Shown here: positions 54,759-63,581 of the stretch, piece by piece
How the letters are laid out: each line of letters opens with the position of its first letter
How positions within the stretch are numbered: the first letter of the stretch is position 1
DNA from: Balneola sp.
GTDB lineage: Bacteria; Bacteroidota; Rhodothermia; Balneolales; Balneolaceae
DNA length: 64,000 bases
Direction: 5' to 3'
Assembly: GCA_002696035.1 (NCBI GenBank)
Contig: NZQV01000010.1
Location: 827,764 to 891,763, forward strand
Made by a program: the position numbers and the translations under genes
Notes under the pieces: generated by a model
What the model saw: the letters and a program-made list of their open reading frames with translations, nothing else
What the model was told of the DNA's origin: nothing
Databases searched by the model: none

Positions 54759-55796
54759 ATGAAAACAAAATTATACGTCTTACCAATTTTCTTAGCTTTA
54801 CTTTTTGCAGGATGCAGCTCCTCAAAAAACACAAGCGGCAGCAACAGTCTGCCCGACTGGGTTTTAGATCCTTCCTCAGAATACAGCGAACAACAATATT
54901 TGATGGCGGTTGGATCTGGCAGTTCTCTGAATGACGCGCGCTCGGATGCACTCTCCAGCCTTTCTCAGATATTTCAGGTTGATGTGGATGCTCAGGAAAA
55001 CCTATACACTGAAAGCATTGACCGGAATATTAATAACGAGGTGTATTCAGAAAATACATCGGAGCTGTTAAATAATATCCGGCTGGGCACCAATCAGGAG
55101 CTAATGAATACCACGATCCTGGATTCAGAGATCGATGCAAATGGCACATACTACGCCCTGGCGGGTATGAACCGGGCTGAATCGTCCCAAATTTATCAAC
55201 AGGAAATTTCTAACAACAACAAGCGTATAAGCGAATTGGAATTGAATGCCGAATCGGAAGACAATACCATACAAAAGCTGATGCTATTAACGCAGGCCAA
55301 ATCGTTTGCCGCCGCCAATGTGGTACTTACCAAACAGCTTAATATTATCCGTGGCGGTGCCGGAACAGGTGGATCTGCAACGCATACGCACACCCAACTT
55401 CAGGAAAAGGTTCGAAGTGTTCAGCAGAAAGCAAATGTCATCATTAACACGGATAATGCAACTGAGACGGTCAGATCTGCTGTAGTTTCCGTTTTACAAA
55501 ATGCCGGTTTTAATATTACTGATTCCAACCAAAACGCAATTCTTGAGGTCTCTATTAACTACCAAACGCAACGGGCAGACCTGAATCGGGATGATGCCGA
55601 ATTTGCAAAATGGGAATTGGTAATAGACCTTACTGACCTGGAAAGTGATCGCTCTTTTCAGACTTTTATAACTGAAGGTCGTGATGGAGCTCCAAGCTAT
55701 GCTGATGCTCTGAAACGAGCCGATTTCACCGCCCGAAACAAAATTCAAAATGATTTTACTTCCTTCTTAAACAAAGAGTTAATGCAAAATGAATAA
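54759..55796 (+). CDS. LPP20-family lipoprotein
   Basis: 345 residues from ATG 54759 (the in-frame TTG at 54729 would put ten residues before the signal peptide). Lipoprotein signal MKTKLYVLPIFLALLFAG with Cys19. LPP20 domain (~28-150): LPDWVLDPSSEYSEQQYLMAVGSG and DARSDALSSLSQIFQV, then a coiled segment (~155-230) and a beta-alpha domain (~240-345; VVSVLQNAGFNITDSNQNAILEVSI) reminiscent of the CsgG/LpoB fold. 20 bases after the preceding gene and overlapping the start region of the LpoB-like gene. Function unproven. Confidence 0.78.
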   Translation: MKTKLYVLPIFLALLFAGCSSSKNTSGSNSLPDWVLDPSSEYSEQQYLMAVGSGSSLNDARSDALSSLSQIFQVDVDAQENLYTESIDRNINNEVYSENTSELLNNIRLGTNQELMNTTILDSEIDANGTYYALAGMNRAESSQIYQQEISNNNKRISELELNAESEDNTIQKLMLLTQAKSFAAANVVLTKQLNIIRGGAGTGGSATHTHTQLQEKVRSVQQKANVIINTDNATETVRSAVVSVLQNAGFNITDSNQNAILEVSINYQTQRADLNRDDAEFAKWELVIDLTDLESDRSFQTFITEGRDGAPSYADALKRADFTARNKIQNDFTSFLNKELMQNE

Positions 55797-55806
55797 CCAC
55801 AGACCT

Positions 55807-56412
55807 ATGAAATACTCCATCTTTACCATCTTATTTACCGCTCTCTTATTTACAGGATGCGGCCCTTCACAACAAGTAAGCCGCGTATCATCCGATACCC
55901 AAACCGACCTTTCCGGTCGCTGGAACGATACGGACGCCCGAATGGTGGCTGATGAAATGATCAGTGATGCCGTTTCAAGACCATGGCTCGATCAGTTCAT
56001 GAAAAACAACGATGAACCCCCGGTTACCATCGTTGGCCGGGTACGCAACGAAACTATGGAACATATTGACACTGATGTAATCACCAAGGAAATGGAGCGT
56101 GCTTTTGTGAATAGTGGCAGAGTTCAGGTTGTAGCAAGCCAGAGTGAACGACAGCAAATACGACAAGAACGTCAGGAACAACAGAGTTTTGCTTCCTATG
56201 AATCGGCCAAAGCTCTTGCTCAGGAGCTTGGAGCAGATTTTATGCTGATCGGAAACATTAGTTCAATCCTCGATGAATCGGTTAGTGGAAAAGAAGCAGC
56301 CATTTTCTATGATGTTAACCTTGAGTTGATCGAGGTAGAAACCAACCGCAAAGTCTGGATAGGTAACAAGAGAATTAAGAAATTGATAGAAAGTCGCAGA
56401 CTCCGGGGTTGA
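55807..56412 (+). CDS. lpoB: LpoB-like penicillin-binding-protein activator lipoprotein
   Basis: 201 residues from ATG 55807, which begins the signal MKYSIFTILFTALLFTG-C directly; ATG 55789 overlaps the LPP20 stop and adds six residues. Domain ~45-200 has the LpoB/CsgG alpha-beta fold: DLSGRWNDTDARMVADEMI, PPVTIVGRVRNETMEHIDTD, AFVNSGRVQVVASQSER, ALAQELGADFMLIGNISS and NLELIEVETNRKVWIG. LpoB in E. coli reaches from the outer membrane to activate PBP1B. Length (213 in E. coli) agrees. The symbol rests on family similarity; the PBP partner is not in the window. Confidence 0.82.
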   Translation: MKYSIFTILFTALLFTGCGPSQQVSRVSSDTQTDLSGRWNDTDARMVADEMISDAVSRPWLDQFMKNNDEPPVTIVGRVRNETMEHIDTDVITKEMERAFVNSGRVQVVASQSERQQIRQERQEQQSFASYESAKALAQELGADFMLIGNISSILDESVSGKEAAIFYDVNLELIEVETNRKVWIGNKRIKKLIESRRLRG

Positions 56413-56442
56413 TCTGACAAATATCGATAAAATTAATTTCAA

Positions 56443-56473
56443 AAGGCTTTCTGACATTAGGAAAGCCTTTTTT
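56443..56473 (+). terminator. Rho-independent terminator of the lipoprotein trio
   Basis: AAGGCTTTC (56443-56451) pairs perfectly with GAAAGCCTT (56461-56469) around a 9-base loop, followed by a T-run. Ends 12 bases before the pncB start. Confidence 0.9.
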
Positions 56474-56484
56474 ATTTTATACCC

Positions 56485-57882
56485 ATGCTTTTACAAAAAC
56501 CCGCACTCTATACCGACCTATACGAACTCACCATGGCGCAGGGGTACTACCTCTCTGGCCGCCACGAACAGCCCGCGACCTTCGACTACTTCTTCCGCAA
56601 ACTTCCCTTTTCAGGGGGATATGTGGTTTTTGCCGGTCTTGCTGATCTGCTCGAACTTTTGGATGATTTTCGCTTTACAAAAGATGAGCTATCCTATCTA
56701 AAGGAACAGGGCTTCAGGGATGAGTTTCTCGAGTACCTGCAGAACTTCACTTTCCAGGGAAGTCTCCATTCTGCCAAAGAAGGAGAAATTGTTTTTGCCA
56801 ACGAACCTATTGTCCGGGTTGAAGGCACGGTATTAGAAACACAGATCATTGAAACGTTGTTACTGAACACGCTAAATTTTGAGTCTCTCATTGCTACAAA
56901 GGCTTCTCGCTTAACCCAGGCTTGTGAAGGTCGTCCGGTATTAGATTTTGGATTGCGGAGAGCTCAGGGACTCGGTGGGCTTCAGGCATCAAAAGCAGCA
57001 ATGATCGGAGGTTTGAAAGGCACTTCAAATGTGATGGCAGGTCATCTTTACGGGGCGTCTGTAAGCGGCACAATGGCGCATTCCTGGATACAGGCTTTTG
57101 AGGATGAGCTAACCGCATTTCGCACCTATGCCGAACACTATCCGGATGACTCTATTCTGTTGGTTGACACGTACGATACCTTAAAGATCGGCGTGCCCAA
57201 TGCCATTAAAGTTGCCAAAGAACTGGAAGCTGAGGGTCACCGGCTTAAAGCCATTCGCCTTGATAGTGGAGATCTTGCTTACCTGGCACGAAAGAGCAGG
57301 GAAATGCTGGACAATTCCGGATTTGAATACGTCCAAATTGCCGTATCCAATCAGCTTGATGAACACCTTATTAAAAGCTTACTCGATCAGGGCGCTCCCA
57401 TTGATCTGTTTGGAGTGGGCACCAAGCTGGTAACAGCCTACGATAATCCCGCTCTTGACGGGGTTTACAAACTAAGTTCTATAAACGGACGCCCTACACT
57501 GAAGATCTCTGACAACGAGGAAAAGATCACGCTTCCCGGTTCGAAGAAAATAATTCGGTACTTAAACGAAGATGGCACCTTCAACTGCGATGGAATTTTA
57601 CTGAATGATGAAGATTCCGTGGACGAGATCTATCATCCCTATATTGCACATCAGTCGCGAGTAGTAAAAGACCTGACTCCCCAGCCTTTGCTTCACAAAG
57701 TTATAGACAACGGCAAAATCACAATAACCGTCCCTTCTGTACAAGAAAGTGCAGAATACGCCCAAAAAAGGTTATCTGAACTAAATCAGGAGCATATTCG
57801 CTTTGATAACCCACACATTTACAAAGTGGGATTAAGCAAAAATTTACTGGAGCTAAAAACTAAACTTATTCAAGAGCATTAG
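56485..57882 (+). CDS. pncB: Nicotinate phosphoribosyltransferase
   Basis: 465 residues. Type II phosphoribosyltransferase fold: ALYTDLYELTMAQGYY at the N-terminus, DFGLRRAQG (~155) and the catalytic-His region ASNVMAGHLYG-like (~180-190), DTYDTLKIGVPNAIK (~230), RLDSGDLAYLARKSREMLD (~255) and GVGTKLVTAYDNPALDGVYKL (~310-330). Converts nicotinate and PRPP to nicotinate mononucleotide with ATP hydrolysis. Four bases before pncA, which makes its substrate, so the two form a Preiss-Handler NAD salvage operon. Confidence 0.95.
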   Translation: MLLQKPALYTDLYELTMAQGYYLSGRHEQPATFDYFFRKLPFSGGYVVFAGLADLLELLDDFRFTKDELSYLKEQGFRDEFLEYLQNFTFQGSLHSAKEGEIVFANEPIVRVEGTVLETQIIETLLLNTLNFESLIATKASRLTQACEGRPVLDFGLRRAQGLGGLQASKAAMIGGLKGTSNVMAGHLYGASVSGTMAHSWIQAFEDELTAFRTYAEHYPDDSILLVDTYDTLKIGVPNAIKVAKELEAEGHRLKAIRLDSGDLAYLARKSREMLDNSGFEYVQIAVSNQLDEHLIKSLLDQGAPIDLFGVGTKLVTAYDNPALDGVYKLSSINGRPTLKISDNEEKITLPGSKKIIRYLNEDGTFNCDGILLNDEDSVDEIYHPYIAHQSRVVKDLTPQPLLHKVIDNGKITITVPSVQESAEYAQKRLSELNQEHIRFDNPHIYKVGLSKNLLELKTKLIQEH

Positions 57883-57886
57883 TACC

Positions 57887-58501
57887 ATGAAAGCATTAGT
57901 CATCGTAGATATTCAAAATGATTTTTGTCCGGGCGGTGCACTGGAAGTTCCTAACGGGGATGAAGTCATCAAGCCAACGAATGACCTGATTCCACATTTC
58001 GATTGTGTTGTGCAAACCCAGGACTGGCATCCCGCTGATCACCTTTCTTTTGCCTCCAATCACAAGCAAAAAGAAGCCTTTGAAACCACAGAAATGGAAT
58101 ATGGAGAGCAGGTTTTATGGCCTGATCACTGCGTACAAGGAAGCACAGGAGCTGAATTTCATCCTGATCTAGATTCTGATTCCTCCCAGCTAATTGTGCG
58201 AAAAGGTTTTCGTAAGCACATTGATTCCTATTCCGCTTTTTTTGAAAATGATCAGGATACTGTGACCGGACTTCATGGCTATTTGCAAGCCAGAAATATT
58301 GACGAAGTTTTTATTACCGGCCTGGCTTTAGATTTCTGTGTAAAATGGACTGCCTTGGACGCTCGAAAATTAGGATATACCGTGAATTTAGTTGAAGATG
58401 CTGTGAAAGGTATCGACATGGACGGCTCAGTGGATGAAGCCTTCGAAGAAATGAAACAAGCTGGTGTACAGTTTGTGCAATCCAAAGATGTAAGGAGTTA
58501 A
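57887..58501 (+). CDS. pncA: Nicotinamidase
   Basis: 204 residues, cysteine hydrolase (isochorismatase-like) fold. Catalytic triad visible: Asp8 (VDIQNDFCPGG), Lys106 (IVRKGFRKHIDSYSAF) and Cys151 (GLALDFCVKWTALDA); metal site Asp46, His48 and nearby His (DWHPADHLSF). Hydrolyses nicotinamide to nicotinate and ammonia, feeding PncB. Middle gene of pncB-pncA-FAD oxidoreductase; its stop is one base from the next start. Confidence 0.96.
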   Translation: MKALVIVDIQNDFCPGGALEVPNGDEVIKPTNDLIPHFDCVVQTQDWHPADHLSFASNHKQKEAFETTEMEYGEQVLWPDHCVQGSTGAEFHPDLDSDSSQLIVRKGFRKHIDSYSAFFENDQDTVTGLHGYLQARNIDEVFITGLALDFCVKWTALDARKLGYTVNLVEDAVKGIDMDGSVDEAFEEMKQAGVQFVQSKDVRS

Positions 58502-58505
58502 ATTG
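58492..58505 (+). promoter_or_regulatory. Shine-Dalgarno deciding the TTG start of the FAD oxidoreductase
   Basis: AAGGAG (58492-58497), 5-base spacer, TTG at 58503-58505. The site lies inside the 3' end of pncA. Confidence 0.8.
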
Positions 58506-59603
58506 GGCACCTATCCAGATGTTGATTTTGCTGTTATTGGGGCCGGTGTTGCAGGACTTGCCATTGCCCGTTCTCTAATCCAAAAAGGAAAATCCGTTTG
58601 CCTTGTAGACACTCGTGACATAGCCGCAGGAGCTTCCGGAACACCGCTTGGATTGATCAATCCTGCCACGGGCCGGTATGGAAGCAAGGTTTGGGAAGCT
58701 GAGAATTGCTTGAATGCTGTTGCAAAAGATCTACAGGAAGTTCAAAGTTCGGCACCCAACCGATTTTATAAGAATACCGGCATCCTCCGCCCTGCTCAGG
58801 ATGAAAAAATGGTACGACGAATGCGGGAAAACGTGGACAAAAACGATTGGCCCGAGGGCTGGTGCTCTTGGCTGGATGAAGCCGAAGTAAAAGACATCAA
58901 CCCAAACTTAAACTGCATGGGCGGTGCTATGTGGCTTCCCAAAGGATTGACAGTAAATGTGGGAGAATATCTTAAAGCAAAAGCTAAATTTTTAACCCAT
59001 AAGGGTCTCTCGGTAAAAACCGGCCGGCAGTATGAACTTTCCCTGGATAAGGGGCAACCAATTTTCAAGTTTGATGACGGTGATACCATTCATGCAAACT
59101 CAGTAGTCTTCGCCGCCGGGTATGAGACTTCAACATCAAAATACTGGGCATTTCTTCCATTGCATTCAATAAAAGGACAGGTAGCTACTTTCACTTCACC
59201 GGAAGCAGACAATTTTGACTATTCCCTGTCTGCGCTAGGCTACATCGCTTCCATTTCTGATTCCCGGTTTATTGCCGGCAGCACTTATGAGCATCATTTT
59301 GATGATCTTGAACCGGATAAAGAAGGTTTGAAATATCTTAAAAACAGATTGGGTGGAGTCTACCCCGCTCTTTTTGAAAAAGCACGACTTATTTCACAAT
59401 GGGCCGGAGTACGAGCTTCAACCCCAAACCGAAAACCTTTTTTGGGACAGCATCCTGAGATCAAGAATTTCTACGTTTTCACCGGTCTTGGTTCCAAGGG
59501 TTTGATGTATAGCGAGTACATGGGAAACCTGCTGTGTGAGCATATCCTGGATGAGAAAAGGATTCCCGAAAACCTTAATGTTGATCGGATTGAACCTCAA
59601 TAA
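58503..59603 (+). CDS. FAD-dependent oxidoreductase (DAO family, MnmC C-terminal-like)
   Basis: 366 residues from TTG. Dinucleotide-binding GAGVAG (13-18) in a DFAVIGAGVAGLAIARSL strand-turn-helix, DTRDIAAGASGTPLGLINPATGRYGSKVW (~38-65), a substrate-binding domain (~85-290) and a C-terminal FAD loop GLGSKGLMYSEYMGNLL. The INPATGRYG-x-KVW pattern resembles the FAD half of MnmC, the wobble-uridine modification enzyme, more than D-amino-acid dehydrogenases or ThiO. A tRNA modification role is possible, but the methyltransferase half is absent. Co-transcribed with pncB and pncA, without obvious functional link. Confidence 0.78.
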   Translation: MGTYPDVDFAVIGAGVAGLAIARSLIQKGKSVCLVDTRDIAAGASGTPLGLINPATGRYGSKVWEAENCLNAVAKDLQEVQSSAPNRFYKNTGILRPAQDEKMVRRMRENVDKNDWPEGWCSWLDEAEVKDINPNLNCMGGAMWLPKGLTVNVGEYLKAKAKFLTHKGLSVKTGRQYELSLDKGQPIFKFDDGDTIHANSVVFAAGYETSTSKYWAFLPLHSIKGQVATFTSPEADNFDYSLSALGYIASISDSRFIAGSTYEHHFDDLEPDKEGLKYLKNRLGGVYPALFEKARLISQWAGVRASTPNRKPFLGQHPEIKNFYVFTGLGSKGLMYSEYMGNLLCEHILDEKRIPENLNVDRIEPQ

Positions 59604-59651
59604 AAAAGCCCGTCGCCGATCAGTTTTACACTTCACAACAACGGGCTTAAA
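59602..59651 (-). terminator. Convergent terminator between FAD oxidoreductase and DUF5723 genes
   Basis: AAGCCCGT (59606-59613) pairs with ACGGGCTT (59641-59648) across a 27-base loop. On the minus strand it is followed by six T, so it mainly serves the minus-strand gene ending at 59678; on the plus strand the T-run is weak. Confidence 0.7.
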
Positions 59652-59677
59652 TAAAGGGGCTGGCTAATATCAGATTA

Positions 59678-61198
59678 TCAGAATCGGATCAATAAGCCAC
59701 TCCAGGCTACTCCTGCAGCAGTACCATAATTTGAAGAATTAGCTACATTCGATGCTCCAACGGTAAACTCCAGGAAGTTAAGATCTACACCAATACCCGC
59801 AGAATAAGCTGCTGATGAGAACCCACCAATGCGCGTACCAACTCTTACAGGGATAAAACCAAGTATGCGATATTGTGCACCAAGACTTAGAACGCTGCGA
59901 TCGGAATTTATACCGTTCGTATTGAATCCACGTCCATAATCAAGAGCCAGTAACAGCTTGCCCATCTCTAAAGAGGCTCCAAAATTGAACATAGAAGGAA
60001 GGCTGTAACCGATTCCGCTTGTTTGCTCAGAGGAAAAGTTACCATATACATCGCTCTGTAAACTATCGCTGAGGTTATCGAAGAAGGTATCTACATCATC
60101 GTCATTTCCAATACCTTCAAAGGTAAAGTCAGCATCTGCATAAATGTTAGATGAATTGTTGTCGAAGTTTAGCTTACCCAAGTCAGTTAACGACATGGAA
60201 ACACGAAGTGTTTTCTTTTTGTCGATAAATAAAGGGATGGGAACAGAAGAAATATCCATTTCCAGTGTACCACCAAGGTCCAATCCAAAACCAGTTGCCT
60301 GAGCTCCGCCCAGATCATTACTGGCCGCATCACCAACATCAACATAATCTCCAAACTGGGCATCGCTATTTTGATTATAGGCTGCTTCGTAGGCTTGCAG
60401 TTGTCGCGAGAGTTCTCCTATGGTTTGCAAGCTGTAATCAAACTTATGATTGATAGAAAAGTTCGAGCCATCTGAACCGTCGTTAATTTGAAGGCTGGAA
60501 TTGAAATCCAGATTAGCTGTATAAATACCATAAAGATATTTCGGAGCTGCTCCTACGTATAACTGGATATCTTTGGCAAAAAACAGATCTGGAATCTTTA
60601 CAAAATCGAGGTGACGTGCATAACCGACCGATATTTCAGCAAAGGCAACGGTATTTGAGCTAAAGTCTACCGGCACGGCATTTTCAAATTTGTCGGAGTC
60701 CAGTCCGTAAAATAGAAGCTCTGCCATTCCTTTGTTGATGGCAAAGTCTTCGGAAACACGAACCCGTGAAGCCAAACTAAATGCCTGATTCGATTTCCGG
60801 TGAGATACACCAAGCGGTGCTATACTAAATGTAGTTGAAAGTTCACGGGAATTACCTGAGCCCTCACCAAACCAATCATTAAGCATATTTACCCGTGTGT
60901 CACCATCAATTAACTGTCCGGTTGTCAAATACTTATTGTAAACCGAAATGTTAGCTAAATTCCCACCTGCTTTAAACCCTATGTTAAATAATCCAACCTG
61001 GGTTTTACTGTGAGTATCAAGCATTAGGTTTGCTGGGTTTACAAAGTTGGCGTTAAAACCATCCATGTAGGCAGTACCGCCACTTCCCATTGCTATGGAC
61101 TGAGACGTATAATGCCGTGACTGTCCATTTGCGGTTGATGTTAAGACCGTTGATGTTATTCCGAACAATACGATCAGCAGAATTATGTTCTTTTTCAT
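59678..61198 (-). CDS. DUF5723-family outer-membrane beta-barrel protein, second copy
   Basis: 506 residues from ATG 61198, which gives a clean signal peptide (KKNIILLIVLFGITSTVLTSTANG-Q); ATG 61225 is in frame and adds nine residues. Mature start YTSQSIAMGSGGTAYMDGFNANFVNPANLML mirrors the protein at 1898, and the C-terminal part (LGFIPVRVGTRIGGFSSAAYSAGIGVDLNFLEFTVGAS) matches its C-terminal layout; ends in LLIRF with terminal Phe. Alternating strands fit an outer-membrane barrel. Encoded 28 bases after a large lipoprotein gene, presumably in one transcript. Function unknown. Confidence 0.75.
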   Translation of the reverse strand: MKKNIILLIVLFGITSTVLTSTANGQSRHYTSQSIAMGSGGTAYMDGFNANFVNPANLMLDTHSKTQVGLFNIGFKAGGNLANISVYNKYLTTGQLIDGDTRVNMLNDWFGEGSGNSRELSTTFSIAPLGVSHRKSNQAFSLASRVRVSEDFAINKGMAELLFYGLDSDKFENAVPVDFSSNTVAFAEISVGYARHLDFVKIPDLFFAKDIQLYVGAAPKYLYGIYTANLDFNSSLQINDGSDGSNFSINHKFDYSLQTIGELSRQLQAYEAAYNQNSDAQFGDYVDVGDAASNDLGGAQATGFGLDLGGTLEMDISSVPIPLFIDKKKTLRVSMSLTDLGKLNFDNNSSNIYADADFTFEGIGNDDDVDTFFDNLSDSLQSDVYGNFSSEQTSGIGYSLPSMFNFGASLEMGKLLLALDYGRGFNTNGINSDRSVLSLGAQYRILGFIPVRVGTRIGGFSSAAYSAGIGVDLNFLEFTVGASNVANSSNYGTAAGVAWSGLLIRF

Positions 61199-61226
61199 GA
61201 TGTTAAAATAATCCGTGAAATTCATT

Positions 61227-63581
61227 TTAGTTTCCCCCTACTTGAGTTTCGATAAACAATTCAGTTTTCACCGAGAGGGTGATAAAGTCCGTAGTTCTGA
61301 TTCTAACGTTATCTCCACTTCCGTCCCCGCTATTGTCTGTGGTAACCAGCGAAGCTGAAACTTTCAGGAACTTCGTTTTATATAAAGATTGTATTTGGCT
61401 TTCGCTTAATGATATTTGAGTTTTTCCGGTTGTAGGGTCGTTGGCAAACCTGGTGTTATCATTAATTCCGGATGCTAAAATTCCCAGTCGTTCTTCAGAA
61501 GACTGAGGAATAGTGGCAATAGGGTTATTATCAGCATCGAGGAAGGTAATTTCGAGATCGATTCCAAGTGGCAATCCATTCTCATAATCAATAACAACGA
61601 GCCCTTTTTTAATGAAGGTATCATCTCCTTTTTCTGAAGAGGGCAGATCTCCAAGATCATTTTCCGTGGTATCACTAAAAGTAGCGGCCTCCGATGTTGA
61701 AAATGCCAGTGGAATATCAATGGCTATTTTAGGCACAAAACTCAATGAGTCTGTAATAGTGGTTTCTTCTTCATCTTCGTTTACCACAGCCTTGCCAATA
61801 AACCGGATTTCAGAAGGCAGGTTATTCAGGAAGTTCACAACACTGGTATTATCACGATTGAATTCCAGTGTGGCTTCTATCTGCTCTCCTGCATTTGCAG
61901 GCGCATCCAACGTAAATTTTATCATTTGTTCAGGGAGAAGATCCTGTCCACGTATTTGTAAGCCTGATATTGGATCGTTGGCTTGCACATCATAAGGGCC
62001 ACCGGGCAATCCTCTTAAAAATCGCTGTTCTCCTTGTCCGTTCACACCCACGAAAGCTCCATAAATAGTAGTGGGCACAGTTATGTTTGAGGTGTAGTTA
62101 ATGGAAAGACGGGGATTGGTGAAATTCAGTCCGTCTAATTGGGAAGACAGATCCTCTAACCCATCAATCTCGGTAAGCTCGGCCTCGTTATCGTTGAAGA
62201 GATCCAGGTTTTCGTCAACATCATCAGCATCCTCATCATTAAGCAACACAACCTGCTGCCTTACAATACCGGTAGCTTCTTTGATCTGAAGATTACTTAT
62301 CTCCACATCCGATGAGATTGACTGCGTCTCATTAATAACCCGAATTTGATCACCGGGCGCATTGTCTTTTGTGTTTTCAGTGAAGGCATTTATGGTGTAG
62401 GCCACTTCGTTGTTGGTGGCATACAGTTTACAATTTGCCAAGCTAACATTTGCTTCTGGTGATAAACCCGGCTCTCCATTTTCTGCTCTTCGAATTCGTT
62501 GTTCCCCGGCATATTCAATGGTCAATGGATCATTATCAATGACAAAGTCGTTGCCAACCAAACTGGCCGGACATTCTCTGATATCAGAAAACTCGATCTC
62601 TAATCTGATACGAAACTCCATTTCATTTTGTATAGGAGAAACAAGGATTCTACCAGATTTTAGCAAAACAAAATGGTCAGGACTAGTAAATTCAAACTCT
62701 TCATCCCCAAAAGTGGCAAGACTTGTTGTAGAGAAATCCTGCTCATCAAGTGCTGCCTGTACCTGTGAGGCGGTAAGATTATCACCAACAGCAGATACAA
62801 CCACCAAAGATTCAGGCTCTCGCTGAAATGTTTGTCCTGTACCGGTCCACTCAATTGAAACCCGTACAGCAGGATTAGCGAGTTGACAACTACTTGGGTT
62901 TGCTTCACAACCTGTAAAAGGGATACTTATAGTTGTTTGCTCACCATCATTAATGGTTCCGCTACTTCCATCTGCAACATCCGATTCACTTCCACCTGTT
63001 GGACTTGAAACCAATGTCACATTAATATCATCCAGATTAAAACCCAGATTATTTTGAAGCACGATATTCAAGGCGCCGTCTTTAAAAGTAGCACTTTCAA
63101 ATAGATCGGTATTTAGATCAATTGTGACCTCAGGACTGACCGTTTGGTTTGGGACATTATCTCCCTGATTCACAGTGCTCTGGGGAATACCGGTCAGGTC
63201 TTCAAAACTTGCCTCACCTAAATTCCCAGAACCATCTGAGGAAAAATCGGTAACCTCGATCTCCCCTACCTGAGATTCAAAAGAAGTTGGGTCTACACTT
63301 ACAACCGGAACCGCGTCATTCAGATCACCAAATTCAAAATCCTGTTCTTTTGAAATAGTGATAAAATTATTGGTCCCATCTACAACAAACAGAGAGTCTA
63401 AATCTGTTGAAGTGGTATCTATAAGTGCATTTGAACCTCCCATAAACTGATAAGTTTTGTTGTAAAGAATAGGAGCTTCAACTTTTTGTGAAGTCTGAAA
63501 ATCCGGTTTCTTTGGAACTTCGCATCCCGCAAAAACCAACGTAGTTGCGATTAAGAATAGAAATAGCCTTTGTATCTGCAT
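61227..63581 (-). CDS. Large uncharacterised lipoprotein
   Basis: 784 residues from ATG 63581, which begins a standard lipoprotein signal (QRLFLFLIATTLVFAG-C); the longer frame from 63644 puts 21 residues in front and is unlikely. The mature protein is Asp/Glu/Ser/Thr-rich, mostly beta, with many Asn-Asn-Thr and D-D-D segments (for example LNDEDADDVDENLD near residue 450) and no recognised enzymatic motif. Repeating sandwich domains are likely. It precedes the second DUF5723 barrel by 28 bases, so the two could form a lipoprotein-barrel pair in the outer membrane. I do not recognise the family. Confidence 0.65.
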   Translation of the reverse strand: MQIQRLFLFLIATTLVFAGCEVPKKPDFQTSQKVEAPILYNKTYQFMGGSNALIDTTSTDLDSLFVVDGTNNFITISKEQDFEFGDLNDAVPVVSVDPTSFESQVGEIEVTDFSSDGSGNLGEASFEDLTGIPQSTVNQGDNVPNQTVSPEVTIDLNTDLFESATFKDGALNIVLQNNLGFNLDDINVTLVSSPTGGSESDVADGSSGTINDGEQTTISIPFTGCEANPSSCQLANPAVRVSIEWTGTGQTFQREPESLVVVSAVGDNLTASQVQAALDEQDFSTTSLATFGDEEFEFTSPDHFVLLKSGRILVSPIQNEMEFRIRLEIEFSDIRECPASLVGNDFVIDNDPLTIEYAGEQRIRRAENGEPGLSPEANVSLANCKLYATNNEVAYTINAFTENTKDNAPGDQIRVINETQSISSDVEISNLQIKEATGIVRQQVVLLNDEDADDVDENLDLFNDNEAELTEIDGLEDLSSQLDGLNFTNPRLSINYTSNITVPTTIYGAFVGVNGQGEQRFLRGLPGGPYDVQANDPISGLQIRGQDLLPEQMIKFTLDAPANAGEQIEATLEFNRDNTSVVNFLNNLPSEIRFIGKAVVNEDEEETTITDSLSFVPKIAIDIPLAFSTSEAATFSDTTENDLGDLPSSEKGDDTFIKKGLVVIDYENGLPLGIDLEITFLDADNNPIATIPQSSEERLGILASGINDNTRFANDPTTGKTQISLSESQIQSLYKTKFLKVSASLVTTDNSGDGSGDNVRIRTTDFITLSVKTELFIETQVGGN

